Positions 1 to 10,029 of a stretch of DNA of 64,000 nt are shown here, piece after piece. Origin of the DNA: Mycobacterium sp. (GTDB lineage Bacteria; Actinomycetota; Actinomycetes; Mycobacteriales; Mycobacteriaceae); NCBI RefSeq assembly GCF_004298145.1, contig NZ_SCRH01000033.1, positions 1 through 64,000 on the forward strand. The letters run 5' to 3'. Position 1 is the first letter of the stretch. Each line of letters begins with the position of its first letter. Made by a program: the position numbers and the translations under genes. The notes below the pieces were generated by a model. The model was not told where the DNA came from. It saw nothing but the letters and a program-made list of their open reading frames with translations, and searched no databases.

Positions 1-70
1 CGATGGGTTCATTAACAGCCACCACCCGAACCCTGGGGCAGAAGTGTCACCACCAAAACCGCCCAAACTA

Positions 71-106
71 TCACCGATGTCCTGACACAGAACTGTCACC
101 GATGTC
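71..106. repeat. Possible insertion-sequence end, short direct repeats
   Basis: The 11-mer TCACCGATGTC occurs at 71-81 and again at 96-106, 25 bp apart. Paired motifs of this kind resemble the sub-terminal repeats of mycobacterial IS481-like elements. No transposase is visible in the window. The element would lie to the left of base 1 or be a remnant. It sits directly upstream of the DUF222/HNH gene and may have removed that gene's original 5' end. The resemblance is from memory and unproven. Confidence 0.35.
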
Positions 107-150
107 TTGGTAGATGACAACTCGCGTTTCACGGTGTCGACGACGCCAGC

Positions 151-1557
151 GTGGTGGATCTGGTCACCGCGGCGGCCCGGGCGCAAAACGCGCAGTGCGC
201 GCGGGAGTTGGCGGCGATCGGGGAGTTGTATGCGCGCCGGGCCCCGGCCGACGACGCCGACCGCTTCAATTGGGCCGTCGACGGACACGAGAACGTGGTC
301 GCTGAGGTGGCGGCCGCACTGGGCATCAGTCGCGGCCGAGCGGCCGGGCGGCTGCACCATGCGATCGCGTTGCGTGAGCGGCTGCCCCGGGTCGCTGAGG
401 TCTTTGCTCAGGGAGGCATCGATTTCCGGCTGATGGCGGCCGTGGTGTACCGCACCGAGCTGATCGAGGACCCCGGGTTGATCTCCCGGCTGGACGCCGC
501 CGTGGCCCGGCATGCGCCGAAGTGGATGCGGCTGTCGGGTCCGAAAACGGCTGAGCGTATCGACATGTGGGTGGCGCGGTTCGATCCCGCGGGCGTGCGC
601 GTGCCGGGGATGCGCAGTAAAGATCGCTGTGTCGAGATCGGGCCCATCAGCCCGGGGCTGGCCGGGATCTCGGCAACGCTGCATTCCACCGATGCGGCCG
701 CGGTGGACTGCGCGCTTGACGCGTTGGCCGACTCGGTGTGCCGAGATGATTCACGCACCAAGGCTCAGCGCCGCGCCGACGCGTTCGGCGCGCTGGCCGC
801 CGGGTTGACCGTGTTGCGCTGCGACTGCGGCGGGCCGGATTGCCCGGCGGCGCAGCGGCACCCGGGCACCAATGTCGTGGTCCATGTGCTGGCCGAACCG
901 GCCGCGGTCACCGGCCAGGCGCGCGCGCCGGCGTATCTACCGGGGTTCGGTGCATTGCCGACGGCGTCGCTGCACGACCTGGCCGGTGTCGCGAAGACCA
1001 AGCCGCTGTCGCTACCGCCGGACCGCGCGGAAACCGGCTATCGGCCGTCGACCGCGCTGGCCGAATTCATCCGTTTTCGCGATCTGACATGCCGATTCCC
1101 CGGTTGCGACACCCCCGCCGACGTCTGCGATATCGACCACACCGTGCCGTTTCCACTCGGCCCCACGCATCCGTCGAACCTCAAGCTGCTCTGCCGCCAC
1201 CATCACCTGCTCAAGACGTTCCATACGGGCTCCGACGGCTGGCGGGATCGCCAGCAGCCGGATGGCACAGTGGTGTGGACGTCGCCGACGGGACATGCGT
1301 ACACCACCAAACCTGGTGGCAGCCTCTACTTTCCGGCGCTGGCGGTCCCGACCGGAACGCTGACACTGCCGACCTTGCTGCCCGCACCGCGGCAGAACCG
1401 CGGTGTGATGATGCCGGTCCGGCGACGAACCCGGGCCGAGGATCACGCCGCCCGGGTCCGCTGGGAGCGCGGCATCAACGAGGCACGCATCAGCGCCGAG
1501 GCGGCACGCCACGCCGAGCGCTCGGCGCCCAACATCAGCGACCCGCCGCCCTTCTGA
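151..1557 (+). CDS. 13E12 repeat family protein, DUF222 plus HNH endonuclease domain
   Basis: The 468-residue protein has an N-terminal helical DUF222 region (about 1-290) and a C-terminal HNH nuclease fold. In the HNH part, C314 and C319 with C326 precede the D-I-D-H motif ending at H330, and the C-R-H-H-H cluster lies near 348-352. A further Cys-rich patch is at 224-231. This layout is typical of the REP13E12 family, which is multicopy in mycobacteria; its role is unknown and mobility has been suspected. The GTG at 151 is the first usable start. The frame stays open back to a TGA at 115-117, and the intervening codons read like family sequence (HGVDDASVV), so the true N-terminus may have been lost or frameshifted. 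Confidence 0.8.
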   Translation: MVDLVTAAARAQNAQCARELAAIGELYARRAPADDADRFNWAVDGHENVVAEVAAALGISRGRAAGRLHHAIALRERLPRVAEVFAQGGIDFRLMAAVVYRTELIEDPGLISRLDAAVARHAPKWMRLSGPKTAERIDMWVARFDPAGVRVPGMRSKDRCVEIGPISPGLAGISATLHSTDAAAVDCALDALADSVCRDDSRTKAQRRADAFGALAAGLTVLRCDCGGPDCPAAQRHPGTNVVVHVLAEPAAVTGQARAPAYLPGFGALPTASLHDLAGVAKTKPLSLPPDRAETGYRPSTALAEFIRFRDLTCRFPGCDTPADVCDIDHTVPFPLGPTHPSNLKLLCRHHHLLKTFHTGSDGWRDRQQPDGTVVWTSPTGHAYTTKPGGSLYFPALAVPTGTLTLPTLLPAPRQNRGVMMPVRRRTRAEDHAARVRWERGINEARISAEAARHAERSAPNISDPPPF

Positions 1558-1649
1558 TTTCCGGTTCGCCCGCCGATGGTGGCGGGCTGCCTCATCGTGG
1601 TGTCACACTGGTACGCCATCTGAGCACACTGGGCGAAAGGTCCACGGAT

Positions 1650-2129
1650 GTGAGCAAGAAAGTCCAATCGGCAGCCGACGCCGCGCGGAAGAACCTCGAA
1701 GCGGAGCTGGACCGGCTACGGCAGCGGCGCGATCGCCTCGAGGCCGAAGTCAAGAACGACCGCGGGATGGTGGGCGATCACGGCGACGCGGCCGAAGCGA
1801 TCCAGCGCGCTGACGAACTGGTTGTGCTTTCCGACCGGATCAACGAATTGGACCGGCGTCTGCTGGCCGGGCCGCCGGACACCGACGCGTCCGAGACGCT
1901 GCCCGGCGGCACCGAGGTGACCCTGCGCTTCGCCGACGGTGAGGTGGTCACGATGCACGTGATCTCCATCGTGGAGGAGACGCCCGTCGGCCGGGAAGGT
2001 GAGACGTTGACCGCGCGCAGCCCGCTGGCCCGGGCGCTCGCCGGGCACCAACCGGGCGACACGGTGACCTACTCCACGCCGCAGGGCGAGAAGCAGGTCG
2101 AGTTGATCGCGGTCAAGCCGCCCCGCTGA
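1650..2129 (+). CDS. Gre-factor homologue (Rv3788-like)
   Basis: This is a 159-residue protein. The N-terminal 70 residues form a charged coiled coil ([20 protein letters not shown]...), and the C-terminal half is a GreA/GreB-type globular domain (GGTEVTLRF... [16 protein letters not shown]). The length matches the M. tuberculosis counterpart Rv3788, described as a Gre-like factor that binds the secondary channel of RNA polymerase and inhibits it rather than stimulating cleavage. The GTG at 1650 follows a GAAAGG-type ribosome site by about 9 nt. The open frame extends far upstream but is a shadow of the HNH gene there. It lies directly before the arabinan genes on the same strand, as in M. 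tuberculosis. Confidence 0.85.
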   Translation: MSKKVQSAADAARKNLEAELDRLRQRRDRLEAEVKNDRGMVGDHGDAAEAIQRADELVVLSDRINELDRRLLAGPPDTDASETLPGGTEVTLRFADGEVVTMHVISIVEETPVGREGETLTARSPLARALAGHQPGDTVTYSTPQGEKQVELIAVKPPR

Positions 2130-2158
2130 CGCTGCCCGGGAGCGCCCGACGGCCCCGT

Positions 2159-2164
2159 TAGACT
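2159..2164 (+). promoter_or_regulatory. -10-like hexamer, possible leaderless start of the GtrA gene
   Basis: TAGACT fits the mycobacterial TANNNT -10 pattern and ends 6 nt before the ATG at 2171. This is the spacing expected of a leaderless transcript, and no good ribosome site is seen before that ATG. Prediction only. Confidence 0.35.
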
Positions 2165-2170
2165 CCCCCA

Positions 2171-2593
2171 ATGCTTCCCCCCGAGTCCCCAACCGCGCCG
2201 GCGCGCCTGGGCCTGAAGACACAGGTCACGCGTTTCGTCGTCACCGGCGGCCTGGCGGGGATCGTGGACTTCGGCCTCTACCTGGTGCTGCTCAAAGCGG
2301 GGCACCTACAGGTCGACCTGGCCAAATCCATCAGCTTCATCGCCGGCACCGTCACCGCCTACCTGATCAACCGCCGGTGGACCTTCCAGGCGGCGCCCAG
2401 CACCGCCCGGTTCGTCGCGGTCATGGTTCTCTACGCCATCACCTTCGCCGTACAGGTCGGACTCAACCATCTGTGCCTGGCGTTTCTGCACTACCAAGCG
2501 TGGGCGATCCCGGTGGCGTTCGTGATCGCGCAGGGGACCGCGACGGTAATCAACTTCGTCGTACAGCGGGCCGTGATCTTCCGCATCCACTGA
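2171..2593 (+). CDS. GtrA-like membrane protein (Rv3789-like)
   Basis: The 140-residue protein has four predicted membrane helices (about 24-44, 56-74, 87-108 and 115-136) and the GtrA family signatures [10 protein letters not shown] near the N-terminus and NRRWTF after helix 2. GtrA proteins move or handle polyprenyl-linked sugars. The M. tuberculosis counterpart Rv3789 has been proposed either to flip decaprenyl-phospho-arabinose or to anchor AftA, and the question is debated. It lies 32 bp before dprE1 on the same strand, which agrees with a role in arabinan assembly at the plasma membrane. The start at 2171 gives about 20 extra residues compared with the 121-residue M. tuberculosis protein; a later start is possible. 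Confidence 0.85.
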   Translation: MLPPESPTAPARLGLKTQVTRFVVTGGLAGIVDFGLYLVLLKAGHLQVDLAKSISFIAGTVTAYLINRRWTFQAAPSTARFVAVMVLYAITFAVQVGLNHLCLAFLHYQAWAIPVAFVIAQGTATVINFVVQRAVIFRIH

Positions 2594-2611
2594 GCCGCCA
2601 CCGGCAGGCGG

Positions 2612-2617
2612 TACCCT
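2612..2617 (+). promoter_or_regulatory. -10-like hexamer before dprE1
   Basis: TACCCT (TANNNT) ends 8 nt before the dprE1 ATG at 2626, and no purine-rich ribosome site lies between them. This is compatible with a leaderless dprE1 transcript separate from the GtrA gene. Prediction only. Confidence 0.35.
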
Positions 2618-2625
2618 CTTTGACG

Positions 2626-4008
2626 ATGTCGAGCACTGATCCCCTGACCAAGTCCGCCCGGTTGATGGGTTTCGGGCGCACCGCACCGTCGGTGGCCCGG
2701 GTGCTCTCCACCCGCGATCCCGAGGTGATCGCCAAGGCGGTGGCCCGGGTGGCCGACTCGGGGGGCCGGGGGGTGATCGCCCGCGGGCTGGGCCGGTCCT
2801 ATGGCGACAACGCGCAAAACGGCGGCGGCCTGGTGATCGACATGACCGGGCTCAATCGCATCCACTCGATCAGCGCCGACACCCAGCTGGTCGATGTCGA
2901 CGCCGGCGTCAGCCTGGACCAATTGATGAAGGCGGCGCTCCCGTTCGGGCTCTGGGTTCCGGTGCTGCCGGGCACGCGCCAGGTGACCGTCGGCGGCGCG
3001 ATCGCCTGCGACATCCACGGCAAGAACCATCACAGCGCGGGCAGCTTCGGCAACCACGTGCGGTCGATGGACCTGCTCATGGCCGACGGCTCCGTCCGCA
3101 CCATCACCCCCGACGGGGACGATGCCGAGCTGTTCTGGGCCACCGTCGGGGGCAACGGCCTGACCGGGATCGTGTTGCGCGCCACCATCGCCATGACACC
3201 GACGGAGACGGCGTACTTCATCGCCGACGGCGTGGCCACCAGGGATCTCGACGAGACGGTCGCCGTTCACCTCGACGGCAGCGAATCCGACTACACCTAC
3301 TCCAGCGCCTGGTTCGACCTGATCAGCCCCCCACCGAAACTCGGCCGGGCCGCGGTCAGCCGGGGCAGCCTGGCGAAGCTGGATCAGTTGCCGAAAAAGC
3401 TCGGCAAGAACCCACTGAAATTCGATGCGCCACAGCTGTTGACTGTGCCGGACGTGTTTCCGATCAGCGCGATGAACAAGCTGTCGTTCATGGCCATCGG
3501 GGAGGTGTACTACCGGCTGGGCGGAACCTACTCCGGCAAGATCCAGAATCTGTCGCAGTTCTACCACATGCTGGATCTGGTCAGCGGCTGGAACAATGCT
3601 TACGGCCCAAGGGGTTTCGCCCAGCATCAGTTCTTGGTTCCGCCGGACGCGATGGACGAATTCAAGGCCATCATCCGCTGGGTCCAAACCACCGGTCACT
3701 ACTCGGCGCTGAACGTGTTCAAGCTTTTCGGTCCCGGCAACCGCGCACCACTGAGTTTCCCCATGGCCGGTTGGAACGTCGCGATGGACTTCCCCAACAA
3801 GCCCGGGATCAACGAGTTCCTCAACGAACTCGACCGGCGCGCACTGGAATTCGGCGGCAGGGTGTACACCGCCAAGGACTCCCGTGTCAGCGCCGAAACC
3901 TTTCACGCCATGTATCCGCGCATCGACGAATGGATCGCGATCCGCCGCAAGGTCGATCCCTTGCGGGTGTTCGCCTCGGACATGGCCCGACGTTTGGAGC
4001 TGCTCTAA
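2626..4008 (+). CDS. dprE1: Decaprenylphosphoryl-beta-D-ribose 2'-oxidase
   Basis: DprE1 oxidises decaprenyl-phospho-ribose at C2' using FAD, the first step to decaprenyl-phospho-arabinose, the only arabinose donor of the wall. The protein has 460 residues (461 in M. tuberculosis). An FAD-binding type-4 domain (about 10-190) contains the glycine-rich [15 protein letters not shown] and the conserved [10 protein letters not shown], followed by the substrate domain. The active-site Lys in YTAKDS is K417 (Lys418 in M. tuberculosis). The residue matching Cys387, which nitro-benzothiazinones attack covalently, is Ala386 (codon GCG at 3781-3783, in GWNVAMDF). The ATG at 2626 gives family-like N-terminal sequence; the frame upstream overlaps the GtrA gene. 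It abuts dprE2 with no spacer. Confidence 0.97.
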   Translation: MSSTDPLTKSARLMGFGRTAPSVARVLSTRDPEVIAKAVARVADSGGRGVIARGLGRSYGDNAQNGGGLVIDMTGLNRIHSISADTQLVDVDAGVSLDQLMKAALPFGLWVPVLPGTRQVTVGGAIACDIHGKNHHSAGSFGNHVRSMDLLMADGSVRTITPDGDDAELFWATVGGNGLTGIVLRATIAMTPTETAYFIADGVATRDLDETVAVHLDGSESDYTYSSAWFDLISPPPKLGRAAVSRGSLAKLDQLPKKLGKNPLKFDAPQLLTVPDVFPISAMNKLSFMAIGEVYYRLGGTYSGKIQNLSQFYHMLDLVSGWNNAYGPRGFAQHQFLVPPDAMDEFKAIIRWVQTTGHYSALNVFKLFGPGNRAPLSFPMAGWNVAMDFPNKPGINEFLNELDRRALEFGGRVYTAKDSRVSAETFHAMYPRIDEWIAIRRKVDPLRVFASDMARRLELL

Positions 4009-4773
4009 ATGGTGCTCGATGCCGTGGGAAATCCGCAGACCATCCTGCTGCTCGGTGGTACCTCCGAGATCGGGTTGGCCATCTGCGAACGCTACCTGCA
4101 GAACGCGCACGCGCGAATCGTGCTGGCCGCCATGCCCAACGATCCGGGCCGCGACGCCGCCGTGGCGCAGATGAAGGCCGCCGGCGCGCGCTCGGTGGAG
4201 CTGATCGATTTCGAAGCCACCGACCCCGACACCCACCCGAAGATGATCGAGGCGGCATTCGCGGCCGGCGACGTCGACGTGGCCATCGTCGCCTTCGGCA
4301 TCCTCGGGGACGCCGAGGAACTGTGGCAAAACCAGCACAAGGCCGTGCAGGCCGTCGAAATCAACTACACCGCCGCAGTTTCGGTGGGCGTTTTGCTGGC
4401 CGAGAAGATGCGCGCGCAGGGCTTCGGCCAGATCATCGCGATGAGTTCGGCGGCCGGCGAGCGGGTGCGGCGGTCCAACTTCGTCTACGGCTCTACCAAG
4501 GCGGGTTTGGACGGCTTCTATCTGGGACTGGGAGAGGCGTTGCGCGAGTTCGGGGTTCGCGTCCTGGTGATTCGCCCCGGCCAGGTGCGGACCCGGATGA
4601 GCGCGCACGTCAAGGAAGCGCCGCTGACCGTCGACAAGGAGTACGTCGCCAACCTCGCGGTGACCGCGGCCGCAAAAGGTAAGGAATTGGTTTGGGCACC
4701 AGCGGCATTCCGTTACGTGATGATGGTGTTGCGCCACGTCCCGCGTCCCATCTTCCGCAAACTGCCAATCTGA
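4009..4773 (+). CDS. dprE2: Decaprenylphosphoryl-2-keto-ribose reductase
   Basis: This 254-residue short-chain dehydrogenase (same length as in M. tuberculosis) reduces the keto intermediate made by DprE1 with NADH to give decaprenyl-phospho-arabinose. It has the Rossmann motif GGTSEIG starting at G16, the catalytic serine region at 146-147, and the YxxxK pair Y160/K164 in YGSTKAG, followed by the RPGQVRT segment typical of the family. The ATG starts at the base after the dprE1 stop, so the two are translationally coupled. aftA begins 2 nt after its stop. Confidence 0.96.
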   Translation: MVLDAVGNPQTILLLGGTSEIGLAICERYLQNAHARIVLAAMPNDPGRDAAVAQMKAAGARSVELIDFEATDPDTHPKMIEAAFAAGDVDVAIVAFGILGDAEELWQNQHKAVQAVEINYTAAVSVGVLLAEKMRAQGFGQIIAMSSAAGERVRRSNFVYGSTKAGLDGFYLGLGEALREFGVRVLVIRPGQVRTRMSAHVKEAPLTVDKEYVANLAVTAAAKGKELVWAPAAFRYVMMVLRHVPRPIFRKLPI

Positions 4774-4775
4774 GT

Positions 4776-6674
4776 ATGCGTAACGCGCTGGCCACCCTCG
4801 GCCAGATGGCCTTGGCGGTGCTGGTCGCGGTGGCCGTCGCGGTGGTCTCGCTGACCGCCATCTCCCGCGTGCAATGGCCGGCCTTTCCGTCGTCCAACCA
4901 ACTGCACGCGCTGACCACCGTCGGGCAGGTCGGCTGCCTGGCCGGTCTTCTCGCCGTCGGCTGGCTGTGGCAGCGCTGCTCGAGTCGGCCCAGGGGCCGG
5001 CTGCTCGCCCAATTGGGGGGGCTGGTCTTCGTGTCCGCGTTCACCGTCGTGACGCTGGGCATGCCGCTGGGGGCGACCAAGCTGTATCTGTTCGGCATCT
5101 CCGTCGACCAGCAGTTCCGCACCGAATACGTGACCCGGCTCGCCGACAGCCCCGCCCTGCGCGACATGACCTATCTCGGGCTGCCGCCGTTCTACCCGCC
5201 GGGCTGGTTCTGGATCGGCGGGCGCGCGGCGGCGCTCAGCGGGACACCGGCCTGGGAGATCTTCAAGCCGTGGGCCATCACCTCGATCGCGATCGCCGTC
5301 GCGGTCGCGCTGGTGTTGTGGTGGCGGATGGTCCGGTTCGAGTACGCGCTGATCGTCACCACCGCGACGGCGGCGGTCACGCTGGCCTACAGCTCGCCCG
5401 AGCCCTACTCGGCGATGATCACCGTGCTGTTGCCGCCCATGCTGGTGCTGACCTGGTCGGGTCTGCGCTCCGGCGAGCGGTGCGGCGGGTGGGGCGCGGT
5501 GCTGGGCGCCGGGATATTCCTGGGCTTCGCGGCCACCTGGTACACGCTGCTGTTCGGATTCAGCGCGTTCGCGGTGGGACTGATGGCGCTGTGGCTGACC
5601 GCCGTGCGCTGGCACCGGGACGGGCTCAAAGCCGCCCTCGATCCGCTGCGGCGTCTGGCCGTCATCGCGGGCATCGCCGTGTCGATCGGCAGCACCACGT
5701 GGTTGCCGTTCCTGTTGCGGGCGGCCCGCAACCCGATCAGCAACACCGGCAGCGCCCAGCACTACCTGCCGGCCGACGGGGCCGAGCTGACCTTCCCAAT
5801 GCTGCAGTTCACGCTGCTGGGGGTCGTCTGCATGCTGGGCACCCTGTGGCTGGTGGTGCGGGCCCGATCCTCGGTGCGAGCGGGCGCGCTGGCCATCGGC
5901 GTCCTGGCCGTCTACCTGTGGTCGCTGCTGTCGATGCTCACCACGCTGGCGCGCACCACGCTGTTGTCGTTTCGGCTGCAGCCGACCCTGAGCGTGCTGC
6001 TGGTCGCCGCCGGGGCATTCGGGTTCGTCGAACTCGCCGCGGCGCTGGCCGCCGCGGGCCGCGATCGAAGCTGGGGCCGCGCGGTCGCCCCGGTGGCCGG
6101 CGCCATCGGGCTGGCCGCCGCGATCGCGTTCAGCCAGGACATCCCCGACGTGCTGCGCCCGGACCTGACCATCGCCTACACCGACACCGACGGCAACGGG
6201 CAGCGCGGTGACCGGCGACCGCCCAGCGCCGAAAAGTTCTACGCGACAATCGATCACGCCATCACGCAGGTGACCGGCAAGCCCCGTGACCAGACCGTGG
6301 TGATGACGGCCGACTACAGCTTCCTGTCCTTCTACCCCTACTGGGGATTCCAGGGGCTCACCTCGCACTACGCCAACCCGCTCGCGCAATTCGACCTGCG
6401 GGCCGCGCAGATCAACAAGTGGTCCGAACTCAAGACCGCCGACGAGCTGATCCACGCGCTGGACACCTGCCCCTGGCCGCCGCCGACGGTGTTCCTGATG
6501 CGGCGCGGCGCGAACGGTAACTACACGCTGCGGCTGGCCGAGGACGTCTACCCCAATCAGCCCAACGTGCGGCGCTACACGGTCGATCTGCGCGGCGCCC
6601 TGTTCGACAGCCCGCGCTTCGTCGTGCGCAGCGTCGGCCCCTTCGTGCTCGCCATCCGCAAGCCGGCGGCGTAA
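4776..6674 (+). CDS. aftA: Arabinofuranosyltransferase AftA
   Basis: AftA puts the first arabinofuranose residue onto galactan, using decaprenyl-phospho-arabinose at the outer face of the membrane. The protein has 632 residues (643 in M. tuberculosis). It has about a dozen membrane helices in the first 470 residues, a loop with [15 protein letters not shown] after the second to third helix, and a soluble extracytoplasmic C-terminal domain. This is the layout of GT-C glycosyltransferases. The ATG at 4776 follows the dprE2 stop by 2 nt, and embC starts 6 nt after the aftA stop, so dprE1-dprE2-aftA-embC read as one operon. Confidence 0.94.
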   Translation: MRNALATLGQMALAVLVAVAVAVVSLTAISRVQWPAFPSSNQLHALTTVGQVGCLAGLLAVGWLWQRCSSRPRGRLLAQLGGLVFVSAFTVVTLGMPLGATKLYLFGISVDQQFRTEYVTRLADSPALRDMTYLGLPPFYPPGWFWIGGRAAALSGTPAWEIFKPWAITSIAIAVAVALVLWWRMVRFEYALIVTTATAAVTLAYSSPEPYSAMITVLLPPMLVLTWSGLRSGERCGGWGAVLGAGIFLGFAATWYTLLFGFSAFAVGLMALWLTAVRWHRDGLKAALDPLRRLAVIAGIAVSIGSTTWLPFLLRAARNPISNTGSAQHYLPADGAELTFPMLQFTLLGVVCMLGTLWLVVRARSSVRAGALAIGVLAVYLWSLLSMLTTLARTTLLSFRLQPTLSVLLVAAGAFGFVELAAALAAAGRDRSWGRAVAPVAGAIGLAAAIAFSQDIPDVLRPDLTIAYTDTDGNGQRGDRRPPSAEKFYATIDHAITQVTGKPRDQTVVMTADYSFLSFYPYWGFQGLTSHYANPLAQFDLRAAQINKWSELKTADELIHALDTCPWPPPTVFLMRRGANGNYTLRLAEDVYPNQPNVRRYTVDLRGALFDSPRFVVRSVGPFVLAIRKPAA

Positions 6675-6680
6675 CGGCCG

Positions 6681-9600
6681 ATGAGCACCGAGACCGCGCC
6701 TCAAACGGGGCCTCAAACGGAGCAAGAACTAGCATCTAGCACCGTGAAAGACAGGGAAGGCAATCACCGGATCGCCCGGCTGGTTGCTTCCGTCGCCGGC
6801 CTGCTCGGCGTGCTGCTGGCGATCGCCACCCCGCTGCTGCCGGTCGACCAGACCACCGCCCAGCTCAATTGGCCCCAAAACGGCACCTTCGGCAGCGTCG
6901 ACGCGCCCCTGATCGGCTACGTCGCCACCGATTTGAACATCACCGTCCCCTGTCAGGCCGCCGCCGGGCTGACCGGGGGAGGCAACGCCGGCAGGACGGT
7001 GTTGTTGTCGACGGTGCCCAAGCAGGCGCCGAAGGCCGTCGACCGGGGACTGCTGATCGTGCGCGCCAACGACGAGCTGGTGCTGGTGGTGCGCAACGTC
7101 CCGGTGGTGAGCGCTCCGCTGAGCCAGGTGCTCAGCCCGGCGTGTGAGCGGCTGACCTTCACCGCACACGCCGATCGGGTCACCGCCGAGTTCGTGGGGC
7201 TGACCCAGGGACCCAACGCCGGGCACCCCGGCTCGCCACTGCGCGGCGAGAAAAGCGGCTACGACTTCCGGCCGCAGATCGTCGGCGTCTTCACCGATCT
7301 GAGCGGCGCCATCCCTTCTTACAAGCCGCCGGGGCTGAGGTTCTCGGCGACCATCGACACCCGGTACAGCAGCAGCCCCACCCCGCTCAAGATGGCCGCG
7401 ATGATCCTGGGCCTGGCGCTGACCGCCGCCTCCCTGGTCGCGCTGCACCGGCTCGACACCGCCGACGGAACCCGGCACCGCCGCTTCCTGCCCGCGCGCT
7501 GGTGGTCGATCGGCGGCCTGGACGCCTTGGTCATCGCCGTGCTGGTGTGGTGGCATTTCGTCGGCGCCAACACCTCCGACGACGGCTACATCCTGACCAT
7601 GGCCCGGGTGTCGGAGCACGCCGGCTACATGGCCAACTACTACCGCTGGTTCGGCACGCCCGAGGCCCCCTTCGGGTGGTACTACGACCTGCTGGCGCTG
7701 TGGGCCCATGTGAGCACCACCAGCATCTGGATGCGGTTGCCCACCCTGGTGATGGCGCTGACGTGCTGGTGGGTGATCAGCCGGGAAGTCATGCCCCGCC
7801 TGGGTCATGCGGTCAAGCGGAACCGGGCGGCGGCCTGGACCGCGGCGGGCATGTTCCTGGCGGTCTGGCTCCCCCTCGACAACGGCCTGCGCCCCGAGCC
7901 GATCATCGCCGTGGGCATCTTGCTGACGTGGTGTTCGGTGGAACGCGCGGTGGCCACCAGCCGGCTGTTGCCGGTGGCGATAGCGTGCATCATCGGTGCG
8001 CTGACCCTGTTCTCCGGGCCGACGGGTATCGCCTCGATCGGTGCGCTGCTGGTCGCGATCGGACCCCTGCGCACCATCCTGCACCGCAGGATCAAGCGGT
8101 TCGGCGCGCTACCGCTGGTGCTGCCCCTGCTGGCCGCCGTCACCGTCACCACCATCCTGATCTTCCGGGACCAGACGCTGGCCGGTGAGGTCCAGGCCAC
8201 CATGCTCAAGCGCGCCGTCGGCCCCAGCCTCAGTTGGTTCGACGAACACATCCGCTACGAGCGGCTGTTCATGGCCAGCCCCGACGGCTCCGTCGCCCGC
8301 CGCTTCGCCGTGCTGGCGCTGGTTCTCGCACTCGGGGTCACGGTCGCAATGTCGTTGCGCAAGGGCCGAATTCCGGGCACCGCCGCCGGGCCGAGCCGCC
8401 GCATCGTCGGGATCACCATCATCTCCTTTGTCGCGATGATGTTCACCCCCACCAAATGGACCCACCACTTCGGGGTGTTCGCCGGGCTGGCCGGGCCGCT
8501 GGGCGCGCTCGCCGCGGTCGCGGTGACGGCCGTGGCCATGCGGTCCCGGCGCAACCGCACCGTGTACGCCGCCGTGGTGTTGTTCTTGGTGGCGTTGTCG
8601 TTCGCCAGTGTCAACGGCTGGTGGTATGTATCGAATTTCGGTGTGCCGTGGTCGAATGCGTTCCCGGCGTGGCATTACGCGTTTGCCACCGCGCTGCTCG
8701 GGCTGACCTTGGTGGTGCTGCTGCTGGCCGCGTGGTTTCACTTCGTCGATCCCGACAACGGCGCACCGAAAACCCGCCTTGGCGCACGAGTAGCCGGAAT
8801 TGTCCAGTCCCCGTTGGCAATTGCGACGTGGGTGCTGGTGGTGTTCGAGGTGGCATCGCTGACCCTGGCGATGACCGAACAATATCCGGCGTGGTCGGTC
8901 GGCCGCTCCAATCTCGAAGCGGTGGCCGGTCTAAAGACCGGTAAGTCGTGCGGACTGGCCGAGGACGTGCTGGTGGAGCAGGACCCCAACATGGGCATGC
9001 TGTCGCCGGTGAGCGCTTCGGCCGCCGACGCCCTCGGCGCGGGGCTGTCAGAAGCCTTCACGCCCAACGGAATTCCCGCCGACGTCCGCGCCGATCCCGT
9101 GATGGAACGACCGGGTGATCGCAGCTTCGTCAACGACGAGGAGAAGACGGGCAGCAACCAGGCGGGCACCGAGGGCGGCACCACCCCCGCGCCGGGGATC
9201 AACGGCTCGTCCGCGCAGCTGCCCTTCAACCTCGACCCCGCGCGCACACCGGTGCTCGGCAGCTGGCGCTCCGGCATCCAGGTGCCCGCTCACCTGCGGT
9301 CCGGTTGGTATCGGCTGCCCGCGCGCGATCAGGCGGGACCGCTGCTGGTGGTGAGCGCGTCCGGGCGCTTCGACCCCCGCGAGGTCCAGGTGCAGTGGGC
9401 CACCGACGACCAGGCGGCCAGCGGACACCCCGGCGGCTCATTCCAATTCGCCGACGTGGGCGCGTCCCCGGCCTGGCGCAACCTGCGGCTGGCGCTGTCG
9501 GCGATTCCGAAGGACGCCACCCAGATTCGGTTGGTCGCCGACGACGAGGACCTGGCTCCGCAGCATTGGATCGCGCTGACACCGCCGCGGATTCCGCAGC

Positions 9601-9983
9601 TGCGCACGCTGCAGGACGTGGTGGGCTCCGCCGACCCGGTGTTCTTGGACTGGCTCGTCGGGCTGGCATTCCCCTGCCAGCGACCGTTCGGTCATCAGAA
9701 CGGCGTCGACGAGACGCCGAAGTGGCGCATCCTGCCCGACCGGTTCGGCGCCGAGGCCAACTCGCCCGTTATGGACAACAACGGCGGTGGGCCGCTGGGC
9801 GTCACCGAGCTGCTGGTGAAGGCGACCACGATGGCCACCTATTTGAAGGGCGACTGGTCGCGCGACTGGGGCTCGCTGCAACGGTTGACGCCGTATTACC
9901 CCGGCGCGCAACCCGCCGACCTGCTCCTGGGGACGGCGACGCGCAGCGGTCTGTGGAACCCGGCGCCGCTGCGCAAGACCTAG
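6681..9983 (+). CDS. embC: Arabinosyltransferase C (lipoarabinomannan arabinan)
   Basis: EmbC is a GT-C membrane arabinosyltransferase that extends the arabinan of lipoarabinomannan and is one of the ethambutol targets. The protein has 1100 residues (1094 in M. tuberculosis). After one helix (about 28-48) comes a periplasmic jelly-roll domain, then the multi-helix core, then a large C-terminal carbohydrate-binding domain from about residue 760. The catalytic acidic pair is D300-D301 in NTSDDGYI, and [11 protein letters not shown] follows in the third loop. The N-terminal 25 residues are Thr/Gln-rich and poorly conserved; a GTG at 6744 is an alternative start. In M. tuberculosis embA follows directly; here three unrelated genes intervene. 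Confidence 0.95.
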   Translation: MSTETAPQTGPQTEQELASSTVKDREGNHRIARLVASVAGLLGVLLAIATPLLPVDQTTAQLNWPQNGTFGSVDAPLIGYVATDLNITVPCQAAAGLTGGGNAGRTVLLSTVPKQAPKAVDRGLLIVRANDELVLVVRNVPVVSAPLSQVLSPACERLTFTAHADRVTAEFVGLTQGPNAGHPGSPLRGEKSGYDFRPQIVGVFTDLSGAIPSYKPPGLRFSATIDTRYSSSPTPLKMAAMILGLALTAASLVALHRLDTADGTRHRRFLPARWWSIGGLDALVIAVLVWWHFVGANTSDDGYILTMARVSEHAGYMANYYRWFGTPEAPFGWYYDLLALWAHVSTTSIWMRLPTLVMALTCWWVISREVMPRLGHAVKRNRAAAWTAAGMFLAVWLPLDNGLRPEPIIAVGILLTWCSVERAVATSRLLPVAIACIIGALTLFSGPTGIASIGALLVAIGPLRTILHRRIKRFGALPLVLPLLAAVTVTTILIFRDQTLAGEVQATMLKRAVGPSLSWFDEHIRYERLFMASPDGSVARRFAVLALVLALGVTVAMSLRKGRIPGTAAGPSRRIVGITIISFVAMMFTPTKWTHHFGVFAGLAGPLGALAAVAVTAVAMRSRRNRTVYAAVVLFLVALSFASVNGWWYVSNFGVPWSNAFPAWHYAFATALLGLTLVVLLLAAWFHFVDPDNGAPKTRLGARVAGIVQSPLAIATWVLVVFEVASLTLAMTEQYPAWSVGRSNLEAVAGLKTGKSCGLAEDVLVEQDPNMGMLSPVSASAADALGAGLSEAFTPNGIPADVRADPVMERPGDRSFVNDEEKTGSNQAGTEGGTTPAPGINGSSAQLPFNLDPARTPVLGSWRSGIQVPAHLRSGWYRLPARDQAGPLLVVSASGRFDPREVQVQWATDDQAASGHPGGSFQFADVGASPAWRNLRLALSAIPKDATQIRLVADDEDLAPQHWIALTPPRIPQLRTLQDVVGSADPVFLDWLVGLAFPCQRPFGHQNGVDETPKWRILPDRFGAEANSPVMDNNGGGPLGVTELLVKATTMATYLKGDWSRDWGSLQRLTPYYPGAQPADLLLGTATRSGLWNPAPLRKT

Positions 9984-10008
9984 GGCGCGCACTTGAGCCC
10001 CGCTATCG

Positions 10009-10024
10009 GTAAGTCTATGCTTAC
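10009..10024 (+). promoter_or_regulatory. Candidate ArsR operator overlapping a -10 hexamer
   Basis: GTAAG-TCTATG-CTTAC is a dyad with 5-bp arms at 10009-10024. It encloses TATGCT (10016-10021), a TANNNT -10 hexamer whose end is 8 nt before the GTG at 10030. The arrangement suggests an autoregulated, leaderless ArsR gene, and a promoter independent of embC. It is inferred from the sequence alone. Confidence 0.45.
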
Positions 10025-10029
10025 GGTTC

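Noticed and set aside
2491..4737. Very long - strand open frame (748 codons) opposite dprE1/dprE2
   Set aside because: Shadow frame: its residues are the typical His/Gly/Arg/Val-rich antisense of GC-rich codons, and dprE1/dprE2 on the + strand are unmistakable.
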